A stretch of 64,000 nucleotides of DNA from Desulfobulbaceae bacterium BRH_c16a (lineage in GTDB: Bacteria; Desulfobacterota; Desulfobulbia; Desulfobulbales; Desulfocapsaceae), in the NCBI GenBank assembly GCA_000961725.1, contig LADS01000009.1, positions 19,076-83,075 on the forward strand. The letters run 5' to 3'. Shown here piece by piece: positions 53,724-62,500 of this stretch. Made by a program: the position numbers and the translations under genes. The notes under the pieces are model-generated. The model did not search any database, had not been told where the DNA came from, and saw only the letters and a program-made list of their open reading frames with translations. Position 1 is the first letter of the stretch. Every line of letters begins with the position of its first letter.

Positions 53724-55118
53724 TTAGTTGTTTTTCCTCAATTTTCTCGCTTTCTGCCAGGCCGTGAATTCCGACTGTCGGAGACGGTAGCGAGCAATGA
53801 TTCCCGGGTGGAGCCGCTTGATCTCATCCTGTACCAACTCAACAAAAGCAGCCCGATCATCCTCGGGTACGTTCTCATCTGTATACTGTTTGATCATCTG
53901 AAGAATTTCCAACTGCTTGCTGCGGACGACATTTGCTACGAGTTCGTGTAACTGTTGCCGGTATCGAAGGCGGAACGGTTCCGGATCTGCAAGACTTTTA
54001 CGCACAACAACATATTCTCTAGTGGATCTTTCATAGGCCCAAATAAACAGATCCTTGAGCAACTCCACTCGGTTCATTTCGTAAACCCCAAGCATTGCAT
54101 CAATGTATGCCTTATCTGGTACATCGATGAACGTCAGGGGACATAAGTTTTTCTTTATTAAAGGGATGTTGGCCCCTAAACGGGAAACCCGTTTGTTCAC
54201 GTCTTCGAACGGTTGAAGGTAGGGAATATGTACCAGGATAAAGAATGCCTGTTCAAAAGGATCTCTGATTTTGGAAGCCTTGTTGAGGATTTGCCGAAAG
54301 CATTCTTCGATAAGTTGAGGAACGGCAGTTGGTACGAAGACAGAGCCGCCAATCTGCACAGGGCGTGACCGCAACCGTCCACTGGCATTCGGGTCGGGCA
54401 TAAGGTTTTCCGAGAGCAGACCATGGAGGTTGAGAAATGTATAGACATCGTATCCGGTGGCTTCCGCTTCATCTACCAGAAGTTCAATGGCTGCCTTATG
54501 ATTGAGGATCATTTGAGCCTCAAGCGCATCCTTTCCGTTTGCATAGTTGCCATACTGGATAAGATTCTCGGTGTCGAGACGGGAGTAGGTATTCCCCTCA
54601 AGGCGGCTCGATGCCCACGAGAGGTCGATCAGCAGACGGCTGAGAATTGCTCGGCCGTATGTTCCGGCAGGTCTTTCGAGCACACCCGCATCCCCTATCT
54701 GCCGCAGGTGCTTACGAGTCATTTCACCCAGGTACCATGTTTCGTTGGGGGTGTAGGTGTCGAGGAACTCGCGTTCGTAACCGACAGGGATCCGTCCTCC
54801 TCTTGGCCGGTTAACGTACGAATAAATTTCGCGGCCCGGTTCCGAGAGTGGAATGTATGTTTCGTAACTCTCTTCTATCTGCGGTGAGTTTGATCGCCGC
54901 AGATTTTTGTCGGTAGTGGTAGGTGTCGATAGCTTATAGATTGTAGCCTTTCCTTTTCCCGCGGCAGTAATCTGCTGTCCAACAAGGAGGGCCGAAAGCC
55001 GGCGTTGTATTGTTCGCAAATGGGGAGGTTCGTTCAAGCCATCACGGATTTCTTGACTACTCAGACCTCCCTGGTTTTGAGCCAAGAGGGCAAGTATTTC
55101 TTCTTGCAGTGGATTCAT
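53724..55118 (-). CDS. Fic-domain protein with altered core motif
   Basis: 464 residues. An N-terminal winged-helix segment (EIRDGLNEPPHLRTIQRRLSALL, about 22-45) is followed by the Fic inhibitory-helix motif SSRLEGN and the Fic fold. In the core, HPFxDGNGRxxR reads LQPFEDVNKRVSR: the catalytic His is Gln and the Gly pair is lost. LHGLLSENLMPDPNASGRLR and the C-terminal wHTH-like segment belong to the larger DUF4172-like Fic group, in which such variants may occur. It would not carry out classical AMP transfer if His is essential. The gene is more AT-rich than its neighbours and lies between two tct sets. Confidence 0.8.
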   Translation of the reverse strand: MNPLQEEILALLAQNQGGLSSQEIRDGLNEPPHLRTIQRRLSALLVGQQITAAGKGKATIYKLSTPTTTDKNLRRSNSPQIEESYETYIPLSEPGREIYSYVNRPRGGRIPVGYEREFLDTYTPNETWYLGEMTRKHLRQIGDAGVLERPAGTYGRAILSRLLIDLSWASSRLEGNTYSRLDTENLIQYGNYANGKDALEAQMILNHKAAIELLVDEAEATGYDVYTFLNLHGLLSENLMPDPNASGRLRSRPVQIGGSVFVPTAVPQLIEECFRQILNKASKIRDPFEQAFFILVHIPYLQPFEDVNKRVSRLGANIPLIKKNLCPLTFIDVPDKAYIDAMLGVYEMNRVELLKDLFIWAYERSTREYVVVRKSLADPEPFRLRYRQQLHELVANVVRSKQLEILQMIKQYTDENVPEDDRAAFVELVQDEIKRLHPGIIARYRLRQSEFTAWQKARKLRKNN

Positions 55119-55176
55119 TGCGTTTATCAGGTGGTCAGCTTTATTTTTTGTTCAATCCGGTTAGCGACACATATCA

Positions 55177-55229
55177 TGTCGCGATTCGAGGCAAATTACA
55201 AGAATTTCTGTCGCGAATTGTCGCGATTT
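55177..55229. repeat. Three copies of tgtcgcga-(a)tt
   Basis: tgtcgcgatt at 55177-55186, tgtcgcgaatt at 55209-55219 and tgtcgcgattt at 55219-55229. They straddle the tctA2 stop codon (55196) and lie 60-110 bases upstream of the fic start. Since the fic product has a winged-helix start, an autoregulatory operator is possible. Confidence 0.45.
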
Positions 55230-56728
55230 TCTCGTGAGTAACTCCGCCATTGCACCACCGCTTTGGCCATGATGGAGAAAAGAATGCAGCTCCACAGCAG
55301 GATCGTGATCCAGTTTTGCCAAAGAACGGCAAAATCGCCGCCGCTGATAGCCAGGGCCAGGCGCAGATTGTCCTCAAACGGTTTTCCGAGAACATATCCC
55401 AGGATAAGCGGCGCCAGGGGGTAATTGAATTTCCGCAATCCATAGGCAAAGATGCCGATCAGCACCATGAGAAGAAGAGAAACCAGACTCTCGCTCACCG
55501 CATAGACACTGACAAACGATACGACCACAATCATCGGCATCAGCACCCAGCTCGGGATGGCCAGCACCCTCGGGAAATACCGAATCAGCTTGATATTGAT
55601 CAGCAGCAACAGCAGGTTGCCGAAATACATCGAAGTGATCATGGCCCAGATGATCTCGGGATGGGACCGGCAAAGGGCCGGTCCCGGATCGATATTCATC
55701 TGCAACAAGGCGCCGTGCAGGACCGCTGTCGTGGCACTGCCCGGAATTCCAAGGGCCATCAAGGGAATAAAGGCGGCCAGGGCGCAGGCGCTGTTTGCCG
55801 CCTCGGGAGCTATCAAGCCATGGATATTGCCTTTGCCGAAGGGCGTCTCGTTTTTTCCCGGCCCCAGCTTTTTTTCAAACCGATAGGCGGCAAGATTGGC
55901 GACATAGGTACCGGCGCCCGGCAAGATGCCGATCAGCAGGCCGATGATTGAAGCGCGCAGGCAGGACCATTTTATCCGCAGGTAGTGCGGGGAAAGACCA
56001 TGCACATGGTCTTTGATCGGAACTGTCTCCTTCCTGCCTCCGTCCGGTTTTTCCATGAGTAGGAACGCTTCGCTGAGGGCAAAGACGCCGATCACCACGA
56101 TGATAAAATCGATACCGTCAAACAGCTCGGGAATGGTCGAGGTGTAGCGAAAAGCTCCGGTCCCCCAGTCAAGTCCGACCACGGACATCATCAACCCCAG
56201 ACAGAGCGATATCAGATTCTTGATAAACAGGGTCGAAGACAAGGTCAGAATCAGGACAAAAACAAAAAAAATGAGGACGAAATATTCAGGCGGTCCGAAG
56301 GAACTGCCGATATCGGCAAAAAAGGCGGCAGTACCCGTCAGGAGCAATATGGCAAAAGTCCCGCCGACAAAGGAACTCGCCGCCGTCAATGCCAGGGCTT
56401 TCCCGGCATGTCCCGACAGGGCGAGCGGGTATCCTTCATTCCGGGTGGCAAAGGAGCTGATATCGCCGGGAACATCGGCAAGGATTGCCGAAATCCTGCC
56501 GCTGTATTTGGCGCCGTAGTATATCCCGGCATAGAGGATGAGGGCCGTTTCCGGGGCAAGGCCAAAGGTATAGGTGACAGGCAGCATCAGGGCGATGCCG
56601 TTGGCGGCGCTGATGCCGGGGATTGCCCCGACGAGCATGCCGAGCGAGATGCCTGCCACAAGCATCAGCAGGTTTATGGGCATTGCCGCGGTGATCAATC
56701 CCTGCCAGAAGAAGTGTACGGTTTCCAA
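55196..56728 (-). CDS. tctA: Tripartite tricarboxylate transporter, large membrane subunit (set 2)
   Basis: 510 residues with TctA motifs (GMLVGAIPGISAANGIALMLPV; AGIYYGAKYSGRISAILADVPGD). It is clearly homologous to set 1 but much diverged, so it is an old paralogue. The frame begins with TTG directly after the tctB2 stop, so translation is coupled or starts a little later at an internal ATG; I see no strong Shine-Dalgarno sequence. Confidence 0.9.
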   Translation of the reverse strand: METVHFFWQGLITAAMPINLLMLVAGISLGMLVGAIPGISAANGIALMLPVTYTFGLAPETALILYAGIYYGAKYSGRISAILADVPGDISSFATRNEGYPLALSGHAGKALALTAASSFVGGTFAILLLTGTAAFFADIGSSFGPPEYFVLIFFVFVLILTLSSTLFIKNLISLCLGLMMSVVGLDWGTGAFRYTSTIPELFDGIDFIIVVIGVFALSEAFLLMEKPDGGRKETVPIKDHVHGLSPHYLRIKWSCLRASIIGLLIGILPGAGTYVANLAAYRFEKKLGPGKNETPFGKGNIHGLIAPEAANSACALAAFIPLMALGIPGSATTAVLHGALLQMNIDPGPALCRSHPEIIWAMITSMYFGNLLLLLINIKLIRYFPRVLAIPSWVLMPMIVVVSFVSVYAVSESLVSLLLMVLIGIFAYGLRKFNYPLAPLILGYVLGKPFEDNLRLALAISGGDFAVLWQNWITILLWSCILFSIMAKAVVQWRSYSRENRDNSRQKFL

Positions 56729-57157
56729 TTAGCTGCCCAGGAGGAAAAGAGAGCCAAGCGGCAGAGGCACGCCCAGCAGGAAATGAAAAATACCATAGAA
56801 CGCGATGGCCAGAATAAGTCCGGTCAAGAGCCCCTGCATCCAGCTGCTTCCGACCAGCCGGGCTATGGCATAGGTCGAGATGGTAGTTGCCGGCATGAAT
56901 CCGAGCAGCTGGAAGGTCAGCAGGTAGAAGACAACGGCAAGACCAAGTTTGCCGACCCTGCCTTTCAGGGGCATTGTCGACATGGGATGAATAACCAGGG
57001 CCAGCACGGAAAGAGTGGCCAGACAGCAACCAAGCAGAACAGGAAAGGTCCGGGGGCCTAAGGGCTCGTAAGCAAAAGGAACCTCGATCTTCAGGCCGAA
57101 ATACAGGTAGACTGCGCCGCAGGTGAACAGGAATACGAGAAATACGCGCTCACTCAC
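56729..57157 (-). CDS. tctB: Tripartite tricarboxylate transporter, small membrane subunit (set 2)
   Basis: 142 residues from a GTG that overlaps the tctC2 stop (GTGA). Four membrane helices and the family motif FAYEPLGPRTFPVLLG. It is the small partner of the TctA coded next. Confidence 0.88.
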   Translation of the reverse strand: MSERVFLVFLFTCGAVYLYFGLKIEVPFAYEPLGPRTFPVLLGCCLATLSVLALVIHPMSTMPLKGRVGKLGLAVVFYLLTFQLLGFMPATTISTYAIARLVGSSWMQGLLTGLILAIAFYGIFHFLLGVPLPLGSLFLLGS

Positions 57158-58122
57158 GGGACCAGACCAAACTTTTGTCCAACTTCTCGAAGCTGCCGGA
57201 CATTTTCTTTGACATAGCGATCAAAATCGTCACCGATAAGCATGAGGGGGAACAGATGCAGTTTTTCCCGCTCCCGGGGAAGAATCCCCGATGCCTCCAG
57301 GCGAAAAAGGGTGTTCACCCACCAGTGGTACTGGACGTTCGAAATCTGCGGCGGCAGACAATATCCCCGCCAGACCGGCCAGACTACATCGTATCCCTGT
57401 TCTCTGGCGGTGGGGACATCACTGTACTTTCCCGGTAATCTCTTTTCGGCAAAGACTGCCAGGATCCGGATTCTGCCGGCCTCAAAGTGGCTGACAATTT
57501 CGGTAAAATCGCCGGGAAAAACCTGGATATGGCCCTTGAGCAGGGCATTGGAGGCCTCGCCGCCCCCCTCAAAGGAGATATAGCGTATCGTTTTGGGGTT
57601 GATTCCGGCCTTATCGAGGGTCAGGGCCAATTTCATCCAGTCCTGACTGCCGATCGATCCGGCGGCACCTATAAGCAGGCTGTCGGGTGTCTGCCGCAGA
57701 GTAGCTATCAGTTCACTCAGGCTCTGCCAGGGGGCATCGTTTCGCACCGCTATTACCCCGTAGTCGGTACCCACTGCGCCCAGCCAGCGGATATCGTTCT
57801 CGGTGTATTTACCGAATTTACGCAGGGCGAGATTGAGGGCGGTGCCGGTACTCACCGCAACCACCATACTTGCATCCTTGGGCCGGACGCTTATGGCATG
57901 GTTGAATGCCAGAGCGCCGATGCCGCCCGGCATGTAACGAATGGACATGTCAGTCAGCAATGACTCGCCAACCGATGCCGCCAACAGCCGGCACATGATA
58001 TCGTGCCCGCCACCGGGCTTGGCCGGAGCAATGCACTCCGATTTGTCCAGCTCAAAAGAGATGGCCGGCCCACAATAAAGGACATGAATTACCAGCGCCC
58101 AGACAAAGAAGATCCGCAACAT
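57154..58122 (-). CDS. tctC: Tripartite tricarboxylate transporter, periplasmic binding protein (set 2)
   Basis: 322 residues from the ATG at 58122 (AGGA eight bases upstream; a TTG five codons earlier is possible). A hydrophobic signal (about 3-22) is followed by CIAPAKPGGGHDIMC and MPGGIGALAFNHA. GAAGSIGSQDWMKLALTLDKAG matches set 1. Pairwise similarity to TctC of set 1 is moderate, so the substrate may differ. No regulator of the CitA/CitB type is beside this set. Confidence 0.9.
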   Translation of the reverse strand: MLRIFFVWALVIHVLYCGPAISFELDKSECIAPAKPGGGHDIMCRLLAASVGESLLTDMSIRYMPGGIGALAFNHAISVRPKDASMVVAVSTGTALNLALRKFGKYTENDIRWLGAVGTDYGVIAVRNDAPWQSLSELIATLRQTPDSLLIGAAGSIGSQDWMKLALTLDKAGINPKTIRYISFEGGGEASNALLKGHIQVFPGDFTEIVSHFEAGRIRILAVFAEKRLPGKYSDVPTAREQGYDVVWPVWRGYCLPPQISNVQYHWWVNTLFRLEASGILPREREKLHLFPLMLIGDDFDRYVKENVRQLREVGQKFGLVP

Positions 58123-58543
58123 GGAAGAGTCCTGCAAGTTTCCCGTTTGACCCCATGGTTATGCCGGACATCGGGTGTTCATGGTGTCAAAACAATGAGT
58201 CTCATGGTCTGTAGTGTGTTCTTCCGTACTTGCACAAGTTATATGGCAGTTTGACGAAACCTTCAACACTTTCATTGTTTTTGCCTGTAACACAAGCCGG
58301 ATCACGCGGAAAATCCGGCCGGAAGCTGATTTTTCGGGGGCAGTTTTGATTTCGTTGATTTTTTGTGATAAATCTAAATGGTTGCATGCCATCACCTATA
58401 AAATACTCATGCAGCATCCTCCAGCTCCCTCCTTGGAGAAGGGTATAGAGACATGAGCACTGACTGAACCGTCTGCGCACTTGACCCCTGTCATAACGTA
58501 GATAAACGGCCTTTTCCAGTTCAATTCTTAGAGAGGTAGAGCT
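58123..58543. other. Divergent intergenic region upstream of tctC2 and the broken regulator
   Basis: About 420 bp. Two short ORFs are open here (for example an 80-residue plus-strand frame near 58214-58456), but none has a Shine-Dalgarno sequence or recognisable family, so I call nothing. Confidence 0.4.
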
Positions 58544-59207
58544 ATGGCGGGTGAGAAGATAACTGTTGCGATAATGGACGATCAACCTGTTGTCCGGCAT
58601 GGAATCATATCTATCCTCCATCAGTGTTGCAACATAGGGGAGATCGCCGAAGCCTGCGGAGGGCAGGCGGGCCTGGCAATTATTGTGAAATTGCAGCCCG
58701 ATATTGTCATTCTGGAGATTGCTGGGACCGGGAGCGGTGGGGGAGACTGCATTGCGGAAATTCGTAAAATCCGCTCGAATGTGACAATAATAGTCTTCTC
58801 GGCCGACAACAATGCGGAAAAGATACTCCAGGCTATCAGGGCGGGAGTAAAGGGCTATGTCCTGAAAACCGATCCGCTGGAAGAATTGCAGAAGGCCCTG
58901 CAAAGCTGTTTACGAGGGGAACTCTATTTAAGCCCCGCCGTTTCGGCGGAAGCCATGCGGGCCGTTCTCTCGGGAACTCCCGTGCCCGAAACATCCTTGC
59001 ATTGTCTGACCCAAAGAGAGTATGAGATCGCCCGCCATTTTTCCAACGGTAAGAATACCGAGGAAGTGGCCTGATGAACTGTTCATCAGCCTTAATACCG
59101 TTCGCATTCATCTGCGGAATACCAAGGGAAAGCTTTCATGCAAACACACCAACGAGTTGCTGGTAATGCTTCATGGCCTTTTTCATCGGCAATCAGGCAA
59201 TTCCTGA
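58544..59207 (+). pseudogene. Frameshifted NarL/FixJ-type response regulator
   Basis: The first frame (58544-59074, 176 residues) has a CheY-like receiver and the beginning of a LuxR-type HTH (LTQREYEIARHFSNGKNTEEVA), then stops. The missing part of the HTH (DELFISLNTVRIHLRNTKGKL) continues in the next frame from about 59072 to 59207. One extra T in gtggcctgatgaac explains the break. The receiver also has Glu where the phosphoacceptor Asp belongs (VILEIAGTGSGGG), and a GTGSGGG stretch replaces the usual loop. Either a decaying gene or, less likely, a sequencing error. No kinase is beside it. Confidence 0.85.
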
Positions 59208-59538
59208 CTAAACGATTTCTCCTAAGGTCGATTTTTCGACATTTTCGCCGACTTTCAAAAAAACGACCTGTCCTGATTGTTGCCGCCATTTTTGGAGACT
59301 GCATTGGTCGGTAGTTGTTCTCGCGTTAATCTGGTTGATGTCATACATGAAAATATGGTTTCAACCGTCCTTTTCCGACGTAATATTCTAGCCGTTTTGC
59401 CTATATACCAGGTGTTTCGTTTACTTGAAAATATGCGTTACGGCTATTGATAGTGGGCGAAATATTTTTTATCCTCTCCGGCATTTCCTCAAGAACTTTA
59501 ATGTCCACCTAATTAATCGAATGTCAGGAGTGGAGTGA
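59208..59538. other. Intergenic region upstream of the RHS gene
   Basis: About 330 bp, AT-rich. It has a loose inverted repeat near 59222-59280 (ggtcg...cgacc) and the putative promoter noted below. No ORF with support. Confidence 0.4.
59447..59475 (+). promoter_or_regulatory. Possible sigma-70-type promoter of the RHS gene
   Basis: ttgata at 59447-59452 and tatcct at 59470-59475 with a 17-base spacer. It would start RNA near 59482, leaving a leader of about 57 bases to the ATG at 59539. Confidence 0.35.
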
Positions 59539-62500
59539 ATGAAACATTACTGTATGGTATTGCTTTGTTGGTTTGGATTGGTTGTTTCGCACACTCCAGC
59601 TAATGTGAGAACCGGAAGGGCAAAATCGTTTTTTGTTGTTCTGCTGTTTCTTATTATTTCCACCCCTGTTCCTATTATGGCCGTCGATGATTGTCCTGAA
59701 ATCGCATATTCACAGTACAGCGCAACACCAATCGGTAATGGAGCTTGTCCGCTGGTTACGGGTATGCTTGATGATAGCATCAGTATCTACAGCTGTACAA
59801 ATCCCGGTGGTCCCGTTGTTCTCTGTGATGACTATGAAACCAGTACCGGCGCCGAGATGGTCCGGACCTGCACCAAAACATGTATAGGCAGTGGAGGTGC
59901 AGGCGGGGGAACGGATCCAGGCAATGGAGGCGGCGGAGGTGGATTGACCCCTGAACAACTGCAAGCTATTGCCGCTGTTATTCAAGCCCTGCAATCCGCG
60001 CAAAACTTCTCCAATAGCGGGTGGAATTTCCTGATAAACCTCAACTCCCTCCATGGGAGTCTCTCTACTCTCCAGGCAGCCCTAAACGACGCGAAAGGCC
60101 AGGCCTCTTCAGCAGTCACCACCATCAATAATTCCCTTAATCTCGTCTCCGGTTATCTCAATAAGGGAAAAGCGCTCGGTCCTGAGGCCCTGGAAATGAT
60201 CCAACTCCAGGTAGCAACAGCCATCCTCCAGCGTGGCCTTGCCGATGAAAACAACAAGAACACCCAAGGCTCCACAGCCGGCGACCCGGTGCTCATCGCC
60301 ACCGGTTTTGAAAGCTTCAAAGCGGAGGACCTGAACTATAAAGCACTCAACGACTTTGTCACCATCTCCCGCCAGTTCCGCAGCAACCAGACCGATCTCA
60401 AGTCATCCTTCGGCCGCAGTTGGTTTTTCAATTACGACACCAATATCGTTGCCGGGCGTAAGCCGCAGATCAAGGAACGGGAAATTCTGACCGAAGAATT
60501 GCGCCAGGAGGCCGAGCAGCTCGCGGGCCTTGCCACAGCCGCCGCGACCACCGCCCTCGACGCTCTGGAAACCGCCAGGAGCGCCGCGGCGACAGCCCGG
60601 GCGAAGGCCAATGAAATTGCCTCGGTAAGCAGCAACATTAATTCCCTTGCCGCGAGCGTCGCCGGTGCTGCGGCAAGTGCCGGCTCGGAGGCCCAGACCG
60701 CCTCCCAGCAGGCCGGGATCGCCGGGACCAGCGAGGCCCAGTCCCAGGCTGCCGCCGCCCAGAGCGCGGCAAACAGCGCTCAGGATGCAGCAAACGAGGC
60801 CTCCGCCAAGGCGGGGGATGCGGCCGCCCTCGCTGCCGGCGGCAATGCAACTGCCGACGCGGCTGAAGCCGAGGTGGTGCAGGGCGAGCAGGCTGTTATT
60901 TCCATCAATGAGAAAAAGGGCGAAATCGAAGTGATTCTCGCCGAGCGGACAACGGAAGCCGCCGAGGCGGCGACCGAGGCCCGGCAGGAAGAGGCAATGT
61001 ATCCGCTCGATCCCTATCCGCTCGACCAGAGCGTCTATTTCGGTCCCGGCTACGCCAAAGTCTTCACCGAGGACGGCACCCCGATCCTGTATAAAGAAGA
61101 GGATACGGGCCACTACCTGCCGGTTTCCGACAAGGGCAGCTATACTGACGAAATCAAAGCGATGGAAGGCGGCCTGCAGCTGATATCCAAGAATGGGGGT
61201 GTCCGCGAGTTCCGCCATAACGGCCGGGGTATCTTCCCTCTCGCCCGCAATATCGACACCAACGGCAACACTACTCAATTTGTCCGCAACGGCGACCGGC
61301 TGACCGAGATCATCGACCCGGTCGGACGGAAAACCACCCTTGCCTACAACGAAGACGGCTTCATCGGCGCGATCACCGATCCTTTGGGCAATGTCCATAG
61401 CTACACCTACGACGGCGACAAGCTGACCGGCTATACCGACCCGATGGGCTATAACTGGGGCTACAGCTATGACGAGCAGGCCAGGATGATCGGACGCAGC
61501 GATCCGCAGAACAACGTCTACCGGTATCACTACGACGAGAACGACCGGGTGGTCCGGGAGACCGACAAAGAAGGATTCGAGTTCCTCTACAGTTACGATC
61601 CGGAAAACCGGGTGACCAGGGTCACCGACCGCCGCGGCCTGACCACCCGCTATTACTACAACGAAAACAACAGACTGGAGCGCACCCTTTTTCCGGACGG
61701 CTCGGAGGTCGCCAACGCCTACGACGGCCGCAACAATATCGTGACGGTCAGGGATGAAAACGGCAATATCAGCGTCTTCAACTATAACGCGAAAAACGAT
61801 GTCACCGTCGCCATCAATGCCCTGGGGGAACGGACCGAGCTCACCTATGAGCCGACCTTCAACAAGGTGGCGTCGATCACCGATCCGCTTGGCCGGACCC
61901 GATCCTTTTCCTATGACAATCGTGGCAACCTGACCACCATCACCCACCCGGACGGCAGCAGCCGGACCATCGGCTATAACGCCCTGGGTTTGCCGGCAAC
62001 AGCCACCGACGAAAACGGCAATACCACCACCCTCGACTACACCGCCTACGGCCAGCTCGCCGCAATCACCAACCCGGACGGCACGAGCCGCAGGCTGACC
62101 TCGGATATCCTGAACCGGATCACCTCCGTTACCGACGAGCTGGGCGCAACCACCACTTTCGCCTACAACCCCTTGGGCAGCATGGTGGCTGCCGTCGATC
62201 CGCTCGGGGCGGAGACCACATTCGTCTACGACGAGCGGCAGCAGAAAATCCAGACGATGAACGCCCTGGGCAATATCACCAGCTACGACTACAGCCGCCG
62301 CGGCAACGTGCTGCGCGAGACGGACCCGCTCGGCAACGCGGTCTCCTACGCCTACGACGGCAACGAGAACATGGTCGAAAAAACCTTCCCCAACCAGACC
62401 GGGATCGACTTTGCGTACGACCCGCGCAACCGGCTGGTGCAGGAGCTGACCCTGCCAGGCAATCTGGAAACCCTCCACACCTACGACGCCAAAGGACAGA

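Noticed and set aside
60403..62478. Long minus-strand ORF of 691 codons opposite the RHS gene
   Set aside because: Its product is a Val/Gly/Ile-rich string with no family pattern. It is the antisense reading of the GC-rich YD repeats, while the plus frame gives clear RHS motifs throughout.
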